Shown: positions 9,441 through 24,029, numbered from the stretch's first letter. The stretch is 64,000 nucleotides of DNA from Megaleporinus macrocephalus (GCA_021613375.1 CM038725.1:13442589-13506588), one strand, 5' to 3'. The notes: generated from the sequence alone by a model not told the origin. Translations and numbers: made by a program.

Positions 9441-12400
9441 GTTGTAAATACTGTTACAAACATTCCTGCTATGGCAAAGGAATGTGGCTCAATAATTCAT
9501 CACGGAAAAGCTAGCAAATAAATAAACATTGCCATTGCTTTACAGAAAGTGTTTTTTTCTTCTCCCTATTCTTTACTGTAGACATATAGACAAACAGAGA
9601 TATAAGTTTAATTACATTCAGAGCGAGTGCATAATAAACACTACAGTCAAACCCACAGCAACCGACTAGTCTCGTGTTCCTCTCCTACTTTAACAGCACA
9701 ATTCTGCCAGACCCTGTGTTCTACTCTCTCAGCCCACACTTCTATATCTGTCACAAGCACGTGTTCAAGGTCCATGTGTTTAATATGTACAAGGGGATTT
9801 CCTTCCACGCTGCATTTCATAACCCACCACCTATGGAGCTACAGTAACGACACCTCAAATACTACCCCGCATAAATCCATCATAAGCCCATCCCTAAAGC
9901 CGCCTGCGTCATTAAAGCTTACTAAAGCCGTCGTGGAAATGTCCTGCTTTAATGCACACAGTCTACAGTGCAGATGTCCTGGGAAACTGAACGTTGTACT
10001 TTTGAGGTGTGAGGTTGTTTACATTGCTTAGAGACTCAAACAGCAGCGCTCGGCTGGATAGTAATTACAATTTCACTCTGATGTGAACAGGACATTCCAT
10101 CGTTGTTGTTTTTCCCCCTCCCCTTTACATAGTACTCTAACTTTTCACATTCAGTTTAATTCGGTTTAATTCAATTGAGATTATACACATGGTGCCTTTT
10201 GCAGTGTTACAGTTCAGCAAAATGCAGCAATGGACCATATCATATTAAGAGAAAAGATTTGTATTTTTTTTTTTAGCGTGGAGATTTTTATCGTTTCTAC
10301 ATATCCCTGAAGCATTTCACACAAGAAATACTCTAGGATGGAGATCTACACGTATCAAAGACTCTTGCACGGCTTATCTCTCTTAAATGTACATACTGTA
10401 TATAATCACTGAATGTGTATACTGTACTGTATATGTCTATATAAATATATTTATATATTGGTTTACAGTTCTCCAGCTGGTTTTGTTTATGGTGGAGTAA
10501 TGTCATCACACATCACGCCCACTACAAGCAGAAATGGTAATGCATACCAATGACATGACAGACCATGCTCAACAACAAAAGAAACTGTGAAGTCCTCCTC
10601 CGTACTGTTCCACAAGAAACCAGCCCACACGGTGAAAAGAAAACACAGCAAGAGTAAGGCCAGAATGTTTAGGAACGGGACACGCCTGTATAGAAAAGCC
10701 ACTGCTGGATCCAACGCGCTGCAGTACCCTTTACGGACGGTTCTGAGCTGCTGTGAATTTAGACTTAACACTGCACTATTGTGTTTGTACAGTCATCTGG
10801 TGAAGACCACCCGGAGATTGAAAGGTATCTCCTCGAGACGAAGGAGAGTGTAGGTTTGTGTGCGCTACAAGAAATGAGACGGTACCGTTAAACATAGCGA
10901 GTAGCTTGTGCAAGACACTGCAATAAGATCACAGAGAAAAAACACAAACAAATAAATAAATACAGCTCTCAGGGTGGAGACACGGTACTAAAGTTTTGAT
11001 GGGTTTGTACTACTTGGGAGTACGTTCGAACACTGTTAGTCAAGTATATTTGTGAGGAAAATAAGCTGCCCGCACAAAAAAAAGCTGCATGCATCGTTTC
11101 TTCTTGAATACTCTTTAAGCTGCACTATGTAAGATAAACTATATTTGATAAAGAAGCAGCATGACTGAGTCTGGGGTAAAAGTTTGGATGGTGTGCACAT
11201 CCTATAAAGCCTCAAATAAAATAATATATAAAAGTCAGAAGTGTTGGGTCGGATTAAGCAGCAGTTTTTCAGACTGTGTCAATACGTCTTTAAGTATTAA
11301 CGTCCTGCAGAGACACAAAATGATAGACAGTCTCAATATTTGGGTCTCAAATGCTAACTCAACGTTATACTGATGACAATAGATGATTAGATGCTGAAGA
11401 TGCTTTTTCACTGCATGGTATGGTTTAGTAGATTAAACTCGCTTTATGTTTTAAGCTTTAAGTTACTTTGATTACGTATAGTATATACAGTATACAGAGA
11501 TACAGCACCCCTTTAGCATAGCGGCCATAATATATAACGATGCTGCATGAAACGTGAAGCAGACAAGTTTAATCCAGAAGAGGCTGATGGCACAGAGACA
11601 AAAGACAAAACACTATATCAGAGTTAAGACGATTCTGGTTACGCAAAAGAGATGCATAAGGAAACGCTAACCTGGTATATGTTTAGGGAGGAACGGTAGC
11701 AAAAGCAACGCTACAGGAAACTGACATTTTCAGAAAAAGAAGAGTTGTGTGTGTGTCTTACTCTCAGCAATACTCTCTGACCAACACCAGCACATCAACT
11801 TTAATTATTATTATTATTTTATATAAATAGTATCCATAATAGAAAACCAAAAAAAGGTGAGTAGCGTCGAGCTGAGCTGATACCATGCAGTGGAAAAGTG
11901 GCTTTTCAGTCCTTCAGTTCTCTTTGAATGCTCTTTCAACAGATTCATGTGCTCAGGGCTCCTAAGCACAATAGATGTTACAGACGTTCTTCTGCACAAT
12001 CACAATTTCACACTTCCAAACAAAGAGGTGCCCAAATCTTACACAGTGTAACTTTAAACATCTCCTTGCCTTAATAACATCAAGGGCTCACACAAATCCC
12101 TTGAGACAGTTACTGTCCATTTTAGCCCACTAACTTTGTGCTTCAGGTTCGAACATAATGCAACATCAACGTTCCTACATTAAAGGACAACAACTGTAGG
12201 GTCATCCAGTTAGTAGGGGTGTGGGCTTGAGTGGACAGTGTCAAGGGAGTGTTGTAATCTATACCTGACATTACTAAGACAAGGGGACATGTCTCCAAGT
12301 ATTAGAAAAGACATGATGCATGACGCAAGTTTTTTTGTCCAGTAAGCTTGATGTACTTATAACTCAGTTCCACTTCAGTCTTTAACATAGTGACAGTATC

Positions 12401-14337
12401 TGTACTGCTTTATGATTGGTTCTACTGTTTGGACTTTTATGACTTACTGTTTAAAGTTAGACCAAGAGCTCAGGAAAGAGAGAAGAATAGAGTCTTCAGT
12501 ACAATTACTCAAAGTCTAAATATCTGACCTGGTAGTTTTGCTCTTCTACTCTGCTTGTTTGGGAAAGTTTGCTTTTACTTTCACATGAGCCAATACTTTA
12601 CCAAAGTAATGATACTTGTACTAGACTACTCATCAGCTTGTTTCTAATAGTAATAGGTAGTAATGGGGGCAGCACGCAGAAGCCCACTGATAGGCCAAAT
12701 GGCTCAAAACCTGTAAAACCTGATGTGCTTATCTCCTCAAATCAGAGTCTGTAATAGATGTTAAGGAGAGCTCTCTGAATGTAGAATGATACGTTTTAAG
12801 CCACACTACACTACGTCCCTTTAATTAAATTCCCTGAAAGAGCTTGTGGGAAAAGCCCACAGACCTAATAAAGTCAGGAAATGCACTTTAAAACTGAGGA
12901 GGGGGCAGTAAATTACATGAGGAAATAGGGATTAATTCAAGTAAATTAATAATGCATGAAATGATAAACTCTTGAACTCTTAAATGCTGTTACATCTGCA
13001 TTACACTTTACATATTTAAAAGAAGGTAAAAAAAAAGTTCTGGGAAAAAAAACAGTTAAGAAAATAATATCTCAAGAAAAAGTCAGTATACGGCTTATAA
13101 CTCTTTACAAACAGAGGTTTCTTCAAATAAGTTCTTTTTTCAAGTATAAATTTTTTCAAACTAAAATAAAATACAAATGTGATCAAACGAATAGCAATGT
13201 CATCCTTAAATAGGAAGGGTGCATAAGAAAAAATAGAAAAAAAAACAATGAAAAAGCAAATGTGTTCTGTACAACAGGATACAGTGAAAATTCCAGAATC
13301 CCGGCATTCACCACAAAATATCAAATTGCACATCCGTCCAACCAAAAAAGAAAAGAAAACTAGCTTCAGAAAACTGAATACAAATACAGTTTCCTCAAGT
13401 GGATCCTACACGTCATGCAAGACAAAAAGCAGTGCTGACCATAGTTCTGAATCTTCTAAATAAGTTCTGCCCACAACTGACTCGTTTCTACTAATTTGGT
13501 CATTCCGCCCTACCAAAAGCCCAACACAGCCATTCCACAATATCAAATAAAGCAGTCAGCGATCTGTTCAACCAGCTCATGTTCCTCTATGATATATCAT
13601 GTGCTGAAATGTCTGATTTGATCTTTCCAAGTATGGCATCATGATTTTAATTAAGGCATTAAAAGTCCACATCGTATGTTACATACTGTATGGAATTCAA
13701 CATTTCTTCAGAACCACAGAGCCGTCCCGTCTACTCTAATAAGCCATCGTTCTAAGGAATGCACACTTGGAGAATAAAGTTTTCACATTTTTTGGTCCAC
13801 TTCTCCACACTCATCTTCTCACAGCTGCCCTTTTAAAACTGCTGTGGAACAGAATGAAGCTGGAATGTTTGATGGCTGCCAGGTTTAAATAAATAACAGG
13901 GGAGAACGGAGAGAAAAGGCTAGCGCCGTTTGCATTTTTCCATGGAGAACATCAACAACCACACTGCTCGCGCTCACAGCAAACGTAGGTAACGTTCACA
14001 CATGGGTTAAATTGGGCTCTTAAAATGGTGTGGTACCTGCCCAGAAAGTGAGCTCTTCATCTTTGTCTTTCTCGCTTTCCGTCACTATTTCCCTCCTGGA
14101 CAGTCAGGCATGTGCAGAAACAGATGTTCAACACATTGAAGCAAACATCATCACTGAGGGAAGGTATGAGAGAAAGGGAAAGGTAGTAAACAGAAAGTAA
14201 AACTTCATGGAAAATAGTGGTCATGGTGGGTAGAGCTCAGTTCAATCATTCGGTCAGCAGTCCATAGGAGTTCAAAGAAGGATTAGAGGTTAGGTGAGGT
14301 GCAGACAGGTAAGGAGGTTGACAGAAGTGTTGTGGCT
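9435..14337 (-). other. apba1: Probable long 3'UTR of apba1
   Basis: The stretch follows the apba1 stop codon directly. It is AT-rich and has no open frame with protein features. It is the longest stretch outside the coding exons in which I recognise no transposon, although both flanks are full of them. That contrast suggests selection, and a long 3'UTR is usual for neuronal adaptor messages. An (ATT)n run lies at 11803-11818. The 3' end is inferred only from the single AATAAA at 9435-9440, so part of this could be intergenic. Confidence 0.5.
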
Positions 14338-14409
14338 TCAGATGTAAACTGGTTGCTCCTGGGCTGTCAACAAGCGGTACATGGCAGCAGGCATAGTCTT
14401 CATGTGAAT
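14338..14409 (-). CDS. apba1: apba1 coding exon 12: C-terminus and stop
   Basis: 23 codons plus TGA, acceptor aaacag. Encodes [20 protein letters not shown] followed by VYI. The terminal PVYI is known in Mint proteins to occupy the PDZ1 groove and is retained here. Too short to be seen as an open frame. Confidence 0.97.
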   Translation of the reverse strand: MHMKTMPAAMYRLLTAQEQPVYI

Positions 14410-17400
14410 CTGTTTAGAGACAGAGATATGAGCTCATTTTATGTAAGTACAAGCTGGCCGTCTATACACCGCCATCACATGACGCCAGAAATCAGCTCAG
14501 CAATTTCAATTAAAAAAATAAAGCAGTTGTGCTGATAAGACAATACAGGAGAAGAGTTAATTCACTGTATAAGCTGTTCAACTAAAGAAAAGGAGGCCAG
14601 TTTCTTTCATTTACCTACCGTGAAGAAGAATGCTATAATCTCTACCAACACATTGTAATGTAGTCACTGCGTAATAAAACTGATTCTGAACAGCTGGTAG
14701 TAGTTGTATAACGAAAGTGTTTTTGTAAGTGCAAACAAAGAGCTAAAATAAAGAGCATAGTGCAAAGGGGTTTATAAGACATACAAACAAGGTGCAAAAT
14801 ACAGAGGGCCCTGGAGGGTCTGGGACCCCCTAATTTACCTCCTTATATGTCTTAAAAGCAAAAATCAGCCAGAGAATATCCTTATTATAATGTTATGCTG
14901 ACATTGTTTAGCTGCTTCACCGCAATCGGTGGTCTTAACTAACAAGAGCTGAAGCACTGGTCTGTCTGGTTCAACCGGTTGGATCTTCATAGTCTATCAA
15001 TCATAACTAGGCTATGAAAAAACATCTGTAAATCTGAAAAGTTGAGACTGAAGAAAAGGAAGGATTGTTACTTATTGCTTAAAGTGAAAACAGAGGATCT
15101 CAGTTACGGTGTGTAAGAGTGCATTACCAAACCAGAAAAGAGCATTTCCAGAAGCAGAACTATTAAACCAAACACTTTGTTGCCATTAAAGATAACATCA
15201 GGGCCGCTATGGCAAGTGAGCATAAGCTAAAGCTGGATTAGCGAGCCAACATGGGACCCCCAATGCTAGGGAGTATTTTGCCCACTGCATACACTTCCAA
15301 AAGAACTCCATAGCAACAATAATCTCCTCCCATTTGCAATCTAATGAAATATACTGGCACGTAATGCCTTGTCTACCCTTACCTCACCAACTGCATTTGA
15401 AAGGATGTGTACAATCTTCTCATGAGGAGTGGCTACAACACTCTGGCCGTTGATCTCAATGATGCGGTGACCCACGCGGACACCACCTCGCTCAGCTATC
15501 CCCCCTCTCATAAGGCTGCAAATCTATTGACCAGACAACAGAGAAAAATAAGGGTACAGAGGTTTAATAAATTAACATGTGGTATTCAAAATACAACAAG
15601 TATTGAATATATGACATTCTACAGATACCCACAATGCCATTTTGCACGCTAAAGCCCAGCTGGTATCTCAGGTCTGGTCTTCTGATGAGGACGGTGGTGA
15701 CTGGTGGGCATCTGACTATGTTCAGCTTGATTCTGGACTGGTTCTTTAACCCCTGGAAAGTCCATTGACAGAGGCAGGAGTCACTGCTGTACATCAATAC
15801 ATCATTTTTGTTTCTATACAACGTCTATGGGCCGCAAACAGATACACGGGCTACACTAACTAGTGATTTTGGAGATGGTATGCGTTCCCTAGATGAAATG
15901 AAAATGAATTTTCTACCTTAATAATGCTTTGACAGGTGGAAAGAGGGAGTCCAACAAGGCTGGTTCCGTTGATAGACATTATCTGGTCTCCTATATTTAG
16001 TCTTCCTGATTTTTCCGCAGGTCCAGCATGCATCATGTTAGCGATAATGACTGTGGGAAGGATAGAGCCCCAGCCAGACTCTACAATCACCACGCCTAGA
16101 ATTTCTCCTTTCTGCTTCTCAATGTAAACCTGAGCGGCACATAATACACAGACAAAGCAATCATCAGTACAGACACTGAAAGATAATAACAATGGGTCAG
16201 TGATGCAGTCTTTGGCCTCTACAGAAAAGGCTTGTTCACTCACATCTTTACAGTTCTCAGACTTGGAGAAGTGTATGAGGTCATCGTTGTACATGTCCTG
16301 TGTGTTGAGGAGGTCACTATACTCTTTCTGGCTCAGGTCTTCAGGGTTGATGCCATTGGCTCGCAAGAACTCTTGGTATGCTACGCTGAATGCTTGGCCA
16401 ATGGACTGTGCTATGAGCTGGGCCTGAGGAAACATGAATAAAGAGAACAGCATTAAAAAAAGGATGTAAACAAGCCATTTGGAAAAGTCTGTTCAAGAAG
16501 TAGCTTAAGTTGTTGGCTATTATAAACAATACTTGCACATAAAAGCACACATAACTTTTATTTTTTTATTTTTTAACTATAAAAAGAAAAACAATTACTT
16601 GTATTTACTTCAACTTATATTATTATACTTTATATATTTTGTATATATTTTTACTATTTCTTTTTTTGTTATCTTTATCTATTGGTAAATGGAGGAACAG
16701 CAAAGTAAGAATTTCATTGTACTGTGTAACTGTCTGTTCTGCTGTGCATATGACAATAAAACTATTGAATCTACTCTCCATTGAGAGGTTAAGAGTACAT
16801 TTATTGTATAACACCATCCATTGTCTTCCAAAAATTGTTCTGTAAAAGTTCCCTTTAAATACAGCATCCCAAAAAAAAACCCCAACAAAACCGAACAGAA
16901 ACAGAAAACAACATCTAAACAAGAGCTATTACGTTTAATTTACTGCAATTAAACTGTAATTAAATGCAATTTTCTTTTTAAAGTATTTGTTCAAAATGTG
17001 TAAATGTTTCAGACTATTATCGTAAATTAGGCTGTTTTTTTCAGAGTGCAGATTTGTATTCAGAATGCATCTGTACACCTTTAAGTTCATGATCCCATAA
17101 TTAACACCAAAACAGCCCCAGACTTTACGTTTAAATACATTATATTATAGAGTAAGGCTCATCCAACCTTAGGCAGATGAGACCATAATGAGACCATATA
17201 CATAATGAGACCATATATATCTTGTCATATGTTTAAATATATATGTAAGAAGAGTGTAATTTTAAAACACTGTATATCCATTAGAGATGAAACAGTATGC
17301 AAACTTAATATCACAACTATAGCAACCAAAATTATGATGGTCATCAGAATAACAGCAGTATTGTTAAAATGTACTGAAAATGTGCAAAAGGCAGCATTTT

Positions 17401-20400
17401 TCCAAGTTTTATACTGAAAACCATGAATAAAAAGCACAGTTATTATGAACACAACTATACGATTTATGTGCTTTCTACCGTGATTTGCAGTGTAAAAAGA
17501 AACCAGTTCATCAGTATTGTCCTTTTTTAACAAAAAGCTTTTTAAACAAGAACATTTCCAATAATGGTCTATAAGGTACTAGAAAAAGAGAATCAGTTGC
17601 ATTTCCCGTCCACTAGATGGCAGCATCAGTGAAAGAAATCAGAAATGTGCAACCCACATTTAAATCAAACGCAGTACAGCAATACAGTATTGTACAGTAT
17701 TGTGACTTAAGTATTGTGATACTTTGGCAAGATGTGTGTTTGTTGTAATTAATTAGAATAATTAGTGTAAATAAACATAAACAGTTACAACAATTTGTTG
17801 CTAGAAAATAGAATTGCTATCTTTTAAGCTAGACTGAAAAAGAACATTTGGTTCCAGTTTTTCCCTTAATACCCTTACCCATAGCTTAGATTACATTTTA
17901 TATTATGAAGCAATAGTACTTACTTGTTTGAGCAAATACATGCTTACTGACCAGATAAATTGCTTTATAGGTCTAATTTTATCATCAGGAGTCTAATACT
18001 CTTGTACAGAACTGTTTATGTATATATGCTCTAAAAGATCATGGTGCAAATGAATACAGCAGTCACTGATTAATCATATACCACATCCTTCTACTGTTCA
18101 CATCTGTGGAAATGCCAACATCCCTGACGAGTGTCCTTTGGGTGGTGCTGGAAAAGGTCACGTTGACAGTTCATTAAAATTGGACTCACATCTTCAGACT
18201 CGAATACGTGACAGATCATCTTGTACTGCCGCTTCTCATCCTGGGCCGGGTCAGATGCCTCCATACTCTCCTGAGAGTCGGAGCGAGGCATTCTTCTCCT
18301 AGCCATCAGTACCACGATGTTCCCAATGTCCGCGATGTAGGAGATGGTCCTCAATGGGTGGTCCATCATGGTCTCCTACATAGCAGCAGAAAATGGGGGA
18401 TCAGCACAGACTCAGTCATGGCTGAATGATAAGCAACTATATAATATATATGTGCTTCAGTGACATTTTCAGGGTTTACAGAAGCTCTCTGTTTACAAAC
18501 AAGTAAAAAGTACTGTGGTCTACATATATTATATATCAAATGCCATACCATAGAACTCAAATGACTCTGACAATATGTTATATTTTTATTTTTTGGTAGA
18601 TATAGGGGTAACTTACCACTCACAGGTTCAAAAACTAAAACCAGCTCAATGTTTGTTTGCTTTTTTACTTTGTTGACTTACAAAAATTACAAAAATATGT
18701 TTTTTTTAAATATTAGCATTTATATTTATCTTACGACTATGCAAACCTGCTTACCGGAAGCTATTTATTTAGGTTTTTCAGGTACAATGTGAAATAGAAC
18801 TGGAAATGATTAAAGGTATACCTGGGAGTCTGCATTCAGAACTTTGATTCTCTGAGTGGAAATGAAGAGATCCACCTCAGTCATGGGCTGAGCTTCACCT
18901 TCAGGAGCCTGCTGACACAAACAGCACTGATCATCATTCACTGCTTAAGATCTACACAGGTAAGTCTCATACCAGCCATTCAGAGAGAAAGAAAGCTACG
19001 TGTAAAGAAGGTTAATGAGGCCCACGAAGTGCAACGAGTGCAACGAAGGAGTAGCGTAAGTTAGTTTTATAAATCATGACCTCGGGAAGCTTTGCAAAGA
19101 GATTAAGGCTCCTTTCAAGGTCTGTGCTCGTTTATATTAAAGAACGAGTTGAGATAAATCTCCTTCAGTGGAAACTCTGACAGCCCGAGCATTTATTTCA
19201 CGGCCGTCTTGCAAGGCAAGCAGGCTTGTGTTAGTGAGGCGGTTAGTTTCAATCTCTATGGGAATTTAGTAGCTCCGTGTGAGAGAGACAGCAGAACTGA
19301 ACAGTCTGACAGATCCGTACGATGCTGAACGAGTAAATGCACTGCATGACAAAAGCACGCTTTAAAAAAAACACTCACAAACACAGCACATCCACTGAAA
19401 AATACAAGATTTGGGAAAGAAAAGAATGCTGAAACCTGTATTTTCTGCATCCAGCAAGAACGGCTTCTCCTACCCTTAACTAGTGTTTGACCATGTCTTT
19501 GGCGTAAAGACTGCATTAATGTCTGATATGAAATGAAAGAAATGGTAAACAGACTTTCACAGACAAACGGATTCATGGCTTGTTGCTGGATTCAGAAAAA
19601 TAGCAAACAAGAGAAAGGCAGGAACTACGGACAGTCATCGCCAGGCAAAAAGAACAGAGAAAGAGGAAGAAGAGATATATATATATATAAAAATAAGCAA
19701 AACACCAAACCAATAAGGATTTACTGCACCTTCTTCTTGTTTTTGGCTAATTTCTGGGCCGTCTGTTTAGCATGGAACAAACAGAGACAGGAACATGGTT
19801 AGAGTGAGGCAGAGCCCAGCTGACAAAAGCTGCACGGCAGAGCGAGTGTGCTGGGCCTGAGACTCCATCTGACCAACTAACCACAAACGCTCTGCTCATG
19901 GTAGCGGCACTGGAAGTCCTTAAATCGGAGGAACACTACCACATCATCCATGCATCGAAATTTCACTACTGCTATAACGACACACTGGAGATGCTGTTGG
20001 AAAGTAAATTAACACTGAAACCTGCTTGGCCTATTTCTAATTAGAACATTTTCACATCAGCTTGGTGGAGAAAGAGGTCAGCTCTTCAGTGGATGTCCTA
20101 AAACGGGTTTCATCAGCTGGCCTCAGGGTCAAAATCTGGGAGCATACTTTGCCACCTGGTACTACAGCTAAACTACAGTTAAAGCAATGGGTAGTTATGT
20201 TGAGGTGGTGCCTTTTTCAATTGTTTCACTCAGATTTTCATTATATTTATATAACATTATTAGCTTCAAGCCTCTCCACGCAATGCTGCTCAAGGCTTGA
20301 CACCAAGTTTGCCACCTGCCAGTGCAGCAGACGTGTAAGTGTTGGTAAGGTTAAACCTGTTACTGTTCTTTAAAAGCTACTTCTGTTAACCAAAACATGG

Positions 20401-23400
20401 TTAGAGTGAGGCAGAGCCCAGCTGACAAAAGCTGCACGGCAGAGCGAGTGTGCTGGGCCTGAGACTCCATCTGACCAACTTACCACCAACACTTTGTTAA
20501 TGGTAGTGGCACTGGAAGTCCTTGAATCGGAGGAACACTACCATGTCATCCATCCATCGCATAAAGCAAATTTTATTACTGCTAAAACAACTCACTGATG
20601 ATGCTGCAGGGAAGTGAAATAACACCGAAATCTGCTTGGCCTATTTCTAATTAGAACATTTTCACATCAGCTTGGTGGAGAAAGAGGTCAGCTCTTCAGT
20701 GGATGTCCTAAAACGGGTTTTATCAGCTGGCCTCAGGGTCAAAATCTGGGAGCATACTTTGCCACCTGGTACTACAGCTAAACTATAGTTAAAGCACGGG
20801 TTAGTTATGTTGAGGTGGTGCCTTTTCAATTGTTTCACTCAGATTTTCATTATATTTATATAACATTATTAGCTTCAAGCCTCTACACAAGGCTGCTCAA
20901 GGCTTGACACCAAGTTTGCCACCTGTCAGTAGGTGGGGTTAAACCTGTTACTGTTCTTTAAAAGCTATTTCTATTAACCAAAACATGGTTAAAGTGAGGC
21001 AGAGCCCAGCTGACAAAAGCTCCACGGCAGAGCGAGCGTGCCTGGCCTGAGACTCCATCTGACCAACTTACCACCAACGGCACTGGAAGTCCTTAAATCG
21101 GAAGAACACTACCACGTCACTGACATGGATCTTTTAGCATTGAAATACAACTGAGTTGGGTCATTTAGTCAGTTGTGAATTCACACCTTGGCCTAGCGAC
21201 GAGAGCTGCAGTTCCTTTTAAATGAATGCCCCTCTTCCTCCACCAGATGGCCTACTTGCCCTTTTCCCAACCACTCAGTTGGCGCAAAATTACAGAACAT
21301 CCTGTCAAATAAAATGGTGACTGCAAAAGGCAAAGAAGAGGAACTCCACTGAAAATTAGATCAAGAGCTAGTTTGTACTTGCCAGCGTGCCATAAAAATA
21401 GATCAAATACGGCATCAAAGTGTGACTTGCGTCACAATGGCTGCCATATCACCGCCTGCGTTTGGGAATCTCTCCATCCATATGCATTTGCTTAGATATC
21501 TCAGAACTCTTCTATTTAACATGGCATCGGACCATCGTCTTAACAATGAGCTACGGCAAAATGTCACTGCATGTGAATAATTAATAGGCCAACGTCTGTT
21601 TGCTGTGCTGCAGAACAGGAGAGGGTTTTGATAGGGAAGGGGCACTAAACATTGGCTGACAGGTACAGCAGTGCCTTCAGCATACTGAGAACCCCCCTAC
21701 TGTCTCCTCATGCAAAGAAAACCAAACAAAGTCCATTGCATACAGCAAATTTCACAGCACACTGGAGATGCTGTTGGGAAGTGAAATAACACTGAAATCT
21801 GCTGGGCCTATTTATAATTAGAACATTTTCACATCAGCTTGGTGGAGAAAGAGGTCAGCACTTCTGTGGACGTGTTTAAATGGGTTGCATCAGCTGGCCT
21901 CAGGGTCAAAATCTGGGAGGATACGTTTGCAAAATAGCTGCTGCTGCTGTTTGTTATGGCACAGCGGGTTAGGTATGGTGAGGTGGTGGCTTTTTCAATT
22001 GTTCCACTCTGATTTTCATTACATTTAAATAACATTACTAGCTTCAAGCCTCTACACAAGGCTGCTCAAGGATCGATGCCAAGTTTGCCACCTGTCAGTA
22101 CAGCAGACGTGCAAGTTGCAGTGAGGTTAAACCTGTTTCTTCCGTTAACCAAAACTTGCAGCGGCTTCTGACAGGGGCTTTATTCATTTTGATGCTGCCC
22201 AGTGTTCTCCTTGCCTGAAGGAACGGCAATATCTGACGCTCGAATCGGTTAACCTGGCAACACTTCACAGCTGAGTAGATTTCATTTCACAGTCGCACTA
22301 TATGATGAAAATCTACTCCAAACAGAGATGCTCTGATGGTGCCGACGCATGCTGAGGAGACACGGAATGGTGGTACTGGGCTCGCTGCATTTTTTAAGGT
22401 GGAGATAAAAAATGCTGAGTCATGAGGCTGACTGGAGAGAATGGCTGCCTTATGCTGCAGGAGGATGAAAAGGGGGTGAGGTGGCGAACGTCTGCAGTCC
22501 TTGGGGATTGAGGCAGTCAGTGGAAATGTATCAACGCTCTGCAGACGTGTGTTACACTTGCTGCCTAAAACAACATTCTGATACGACGCAACCACTTTGA
22601 ATTCCTGGTCTCAAATGACCCGGCGCTCCGCTAGTGTTGCAGAGTGCCTGCAACATCCCTATATACATTCATGACAAAACAGATCAAACGCAAAAACGGC
22701 AATCCTCTATCGTCTCCTTTCTTTTCGTCCTAAAAATGTCATACTGGGTTTCTGAGAGCAAGTCTGCTCATCCTGGCCACTGTTGGTGTTTTGCAGAGAT
22801 AAGACCAGAGAAGGTTCACTCAAGTTCAGTTTCTCAGGAGAGCTTCAACACAAACATGCAAAACCACAGAGCCACTGCTGCCTCACCTTGATGCGACTGA
22901 CAGCCTCCTGGGCCTGCATCATGCGAACGTTCTTCGAGGGCGTCTTGTCTGAGAGCAGCTGCGTTGAACCCAGATAGTTGGCTGCGAAGATGATGCCATC
23001 GATGAGGTCCTCTGGGTCACAAGGGCCTGGAACTGAGAGACGAGACACGAAGGTTAAAAAAGTAGTGATGGAATAATGTGGAGAAAAGCATAATAATAAT
23101 AACAACAATAATAACTTTATTTACAGAATAACTGTCATGCAGCTCAAAGTGCTTCCCAACAAGACAATAAAAACAGGGTGTAAACTAGAAACCTGAGTGG
23201 GACTAATTTTTTTATCCTATTCCCAACTACAATTTGTCTCACTGCCACCAAAATCTGCAAGATTTGTTTCGTTCCCACCCACAGCGTTGACGTTTCAGCC
23301 CACTCCTGTCCCCTTACGAGGGTAAATGACAACCATTATTTGATGTACTCTGATTTCCAAATGAATCATTTTCCCTGAAATACTCAAGAATGAAAATAAC

Positions 23401-23979
23401 TACTACATGCTACTACATACTCTCTTTTCTTAGGAGCGCTTAGGAGTCTAAAGGCTCTACCACTTCTGTAATGCAATAATGCAATTCATGTGTTGGTCAT
23501 GTGATTGGTTGCTTCATAATGATTTATTGATTATTTAACTTTTTTAATTATCCTGTTAATTATTTTGTGATTGTTATTTAACTATTTATCATTTTGTGGA
23601 ATTTTTCTACATTTATATTATATAGCAAAATATGGTGGGAGCCGCAGGTCTCACACAGGAATGCAGACCTCTAGTGTTAACACATTTATAGTGAAAAAAT
23701 GTGAAAAAAAGGGGTTAAAAGTTCGCAAAAACATTCAAAACTCACCTTCCACATATGTTGGAAATGCAGCAAGGCTTCTTCTTGACTGCCATTTCAAGTA
23801 CAATAAACAACAGTGAGTAAATGTGTCATGTGTCACAGAGAGAGAACTAAAAAGAACTAAGACATAAAGTATACGTAGTCATGACAAAATAGTTGAAAGG
23901 AAACTAAAACATATGTAACTGTATGTATATGCAGATGTAATTTTGTCTACAATATTTTTGTAGTTGTCACCAGTAAAAC

Positions 23980-24020
<41 letters not shown>

Positions 24021-24029
24021 TCACACTCA

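Larger units (their letters stand above)
16424..18189 (-). other. apba1: apba1 intron before exon 8
   Basis: About 1.8 kb. Contains a LINE 3' tail near its 3' end (16530-16765) and a CTCF-like motif at 17610-17623. The rest is AT-rich without recognisable features. Confidence 0.7.

Noticed and set aside
15860..16453. A single 197-codon frame joining apba1 exons 8 and 9 through the intron
   Set aside because: The 114-bp intron happens to be open in frame, but good GT-AG sites bound it and the peptide inside ([13 protein letters not shown]) is absent from Mint proteins.
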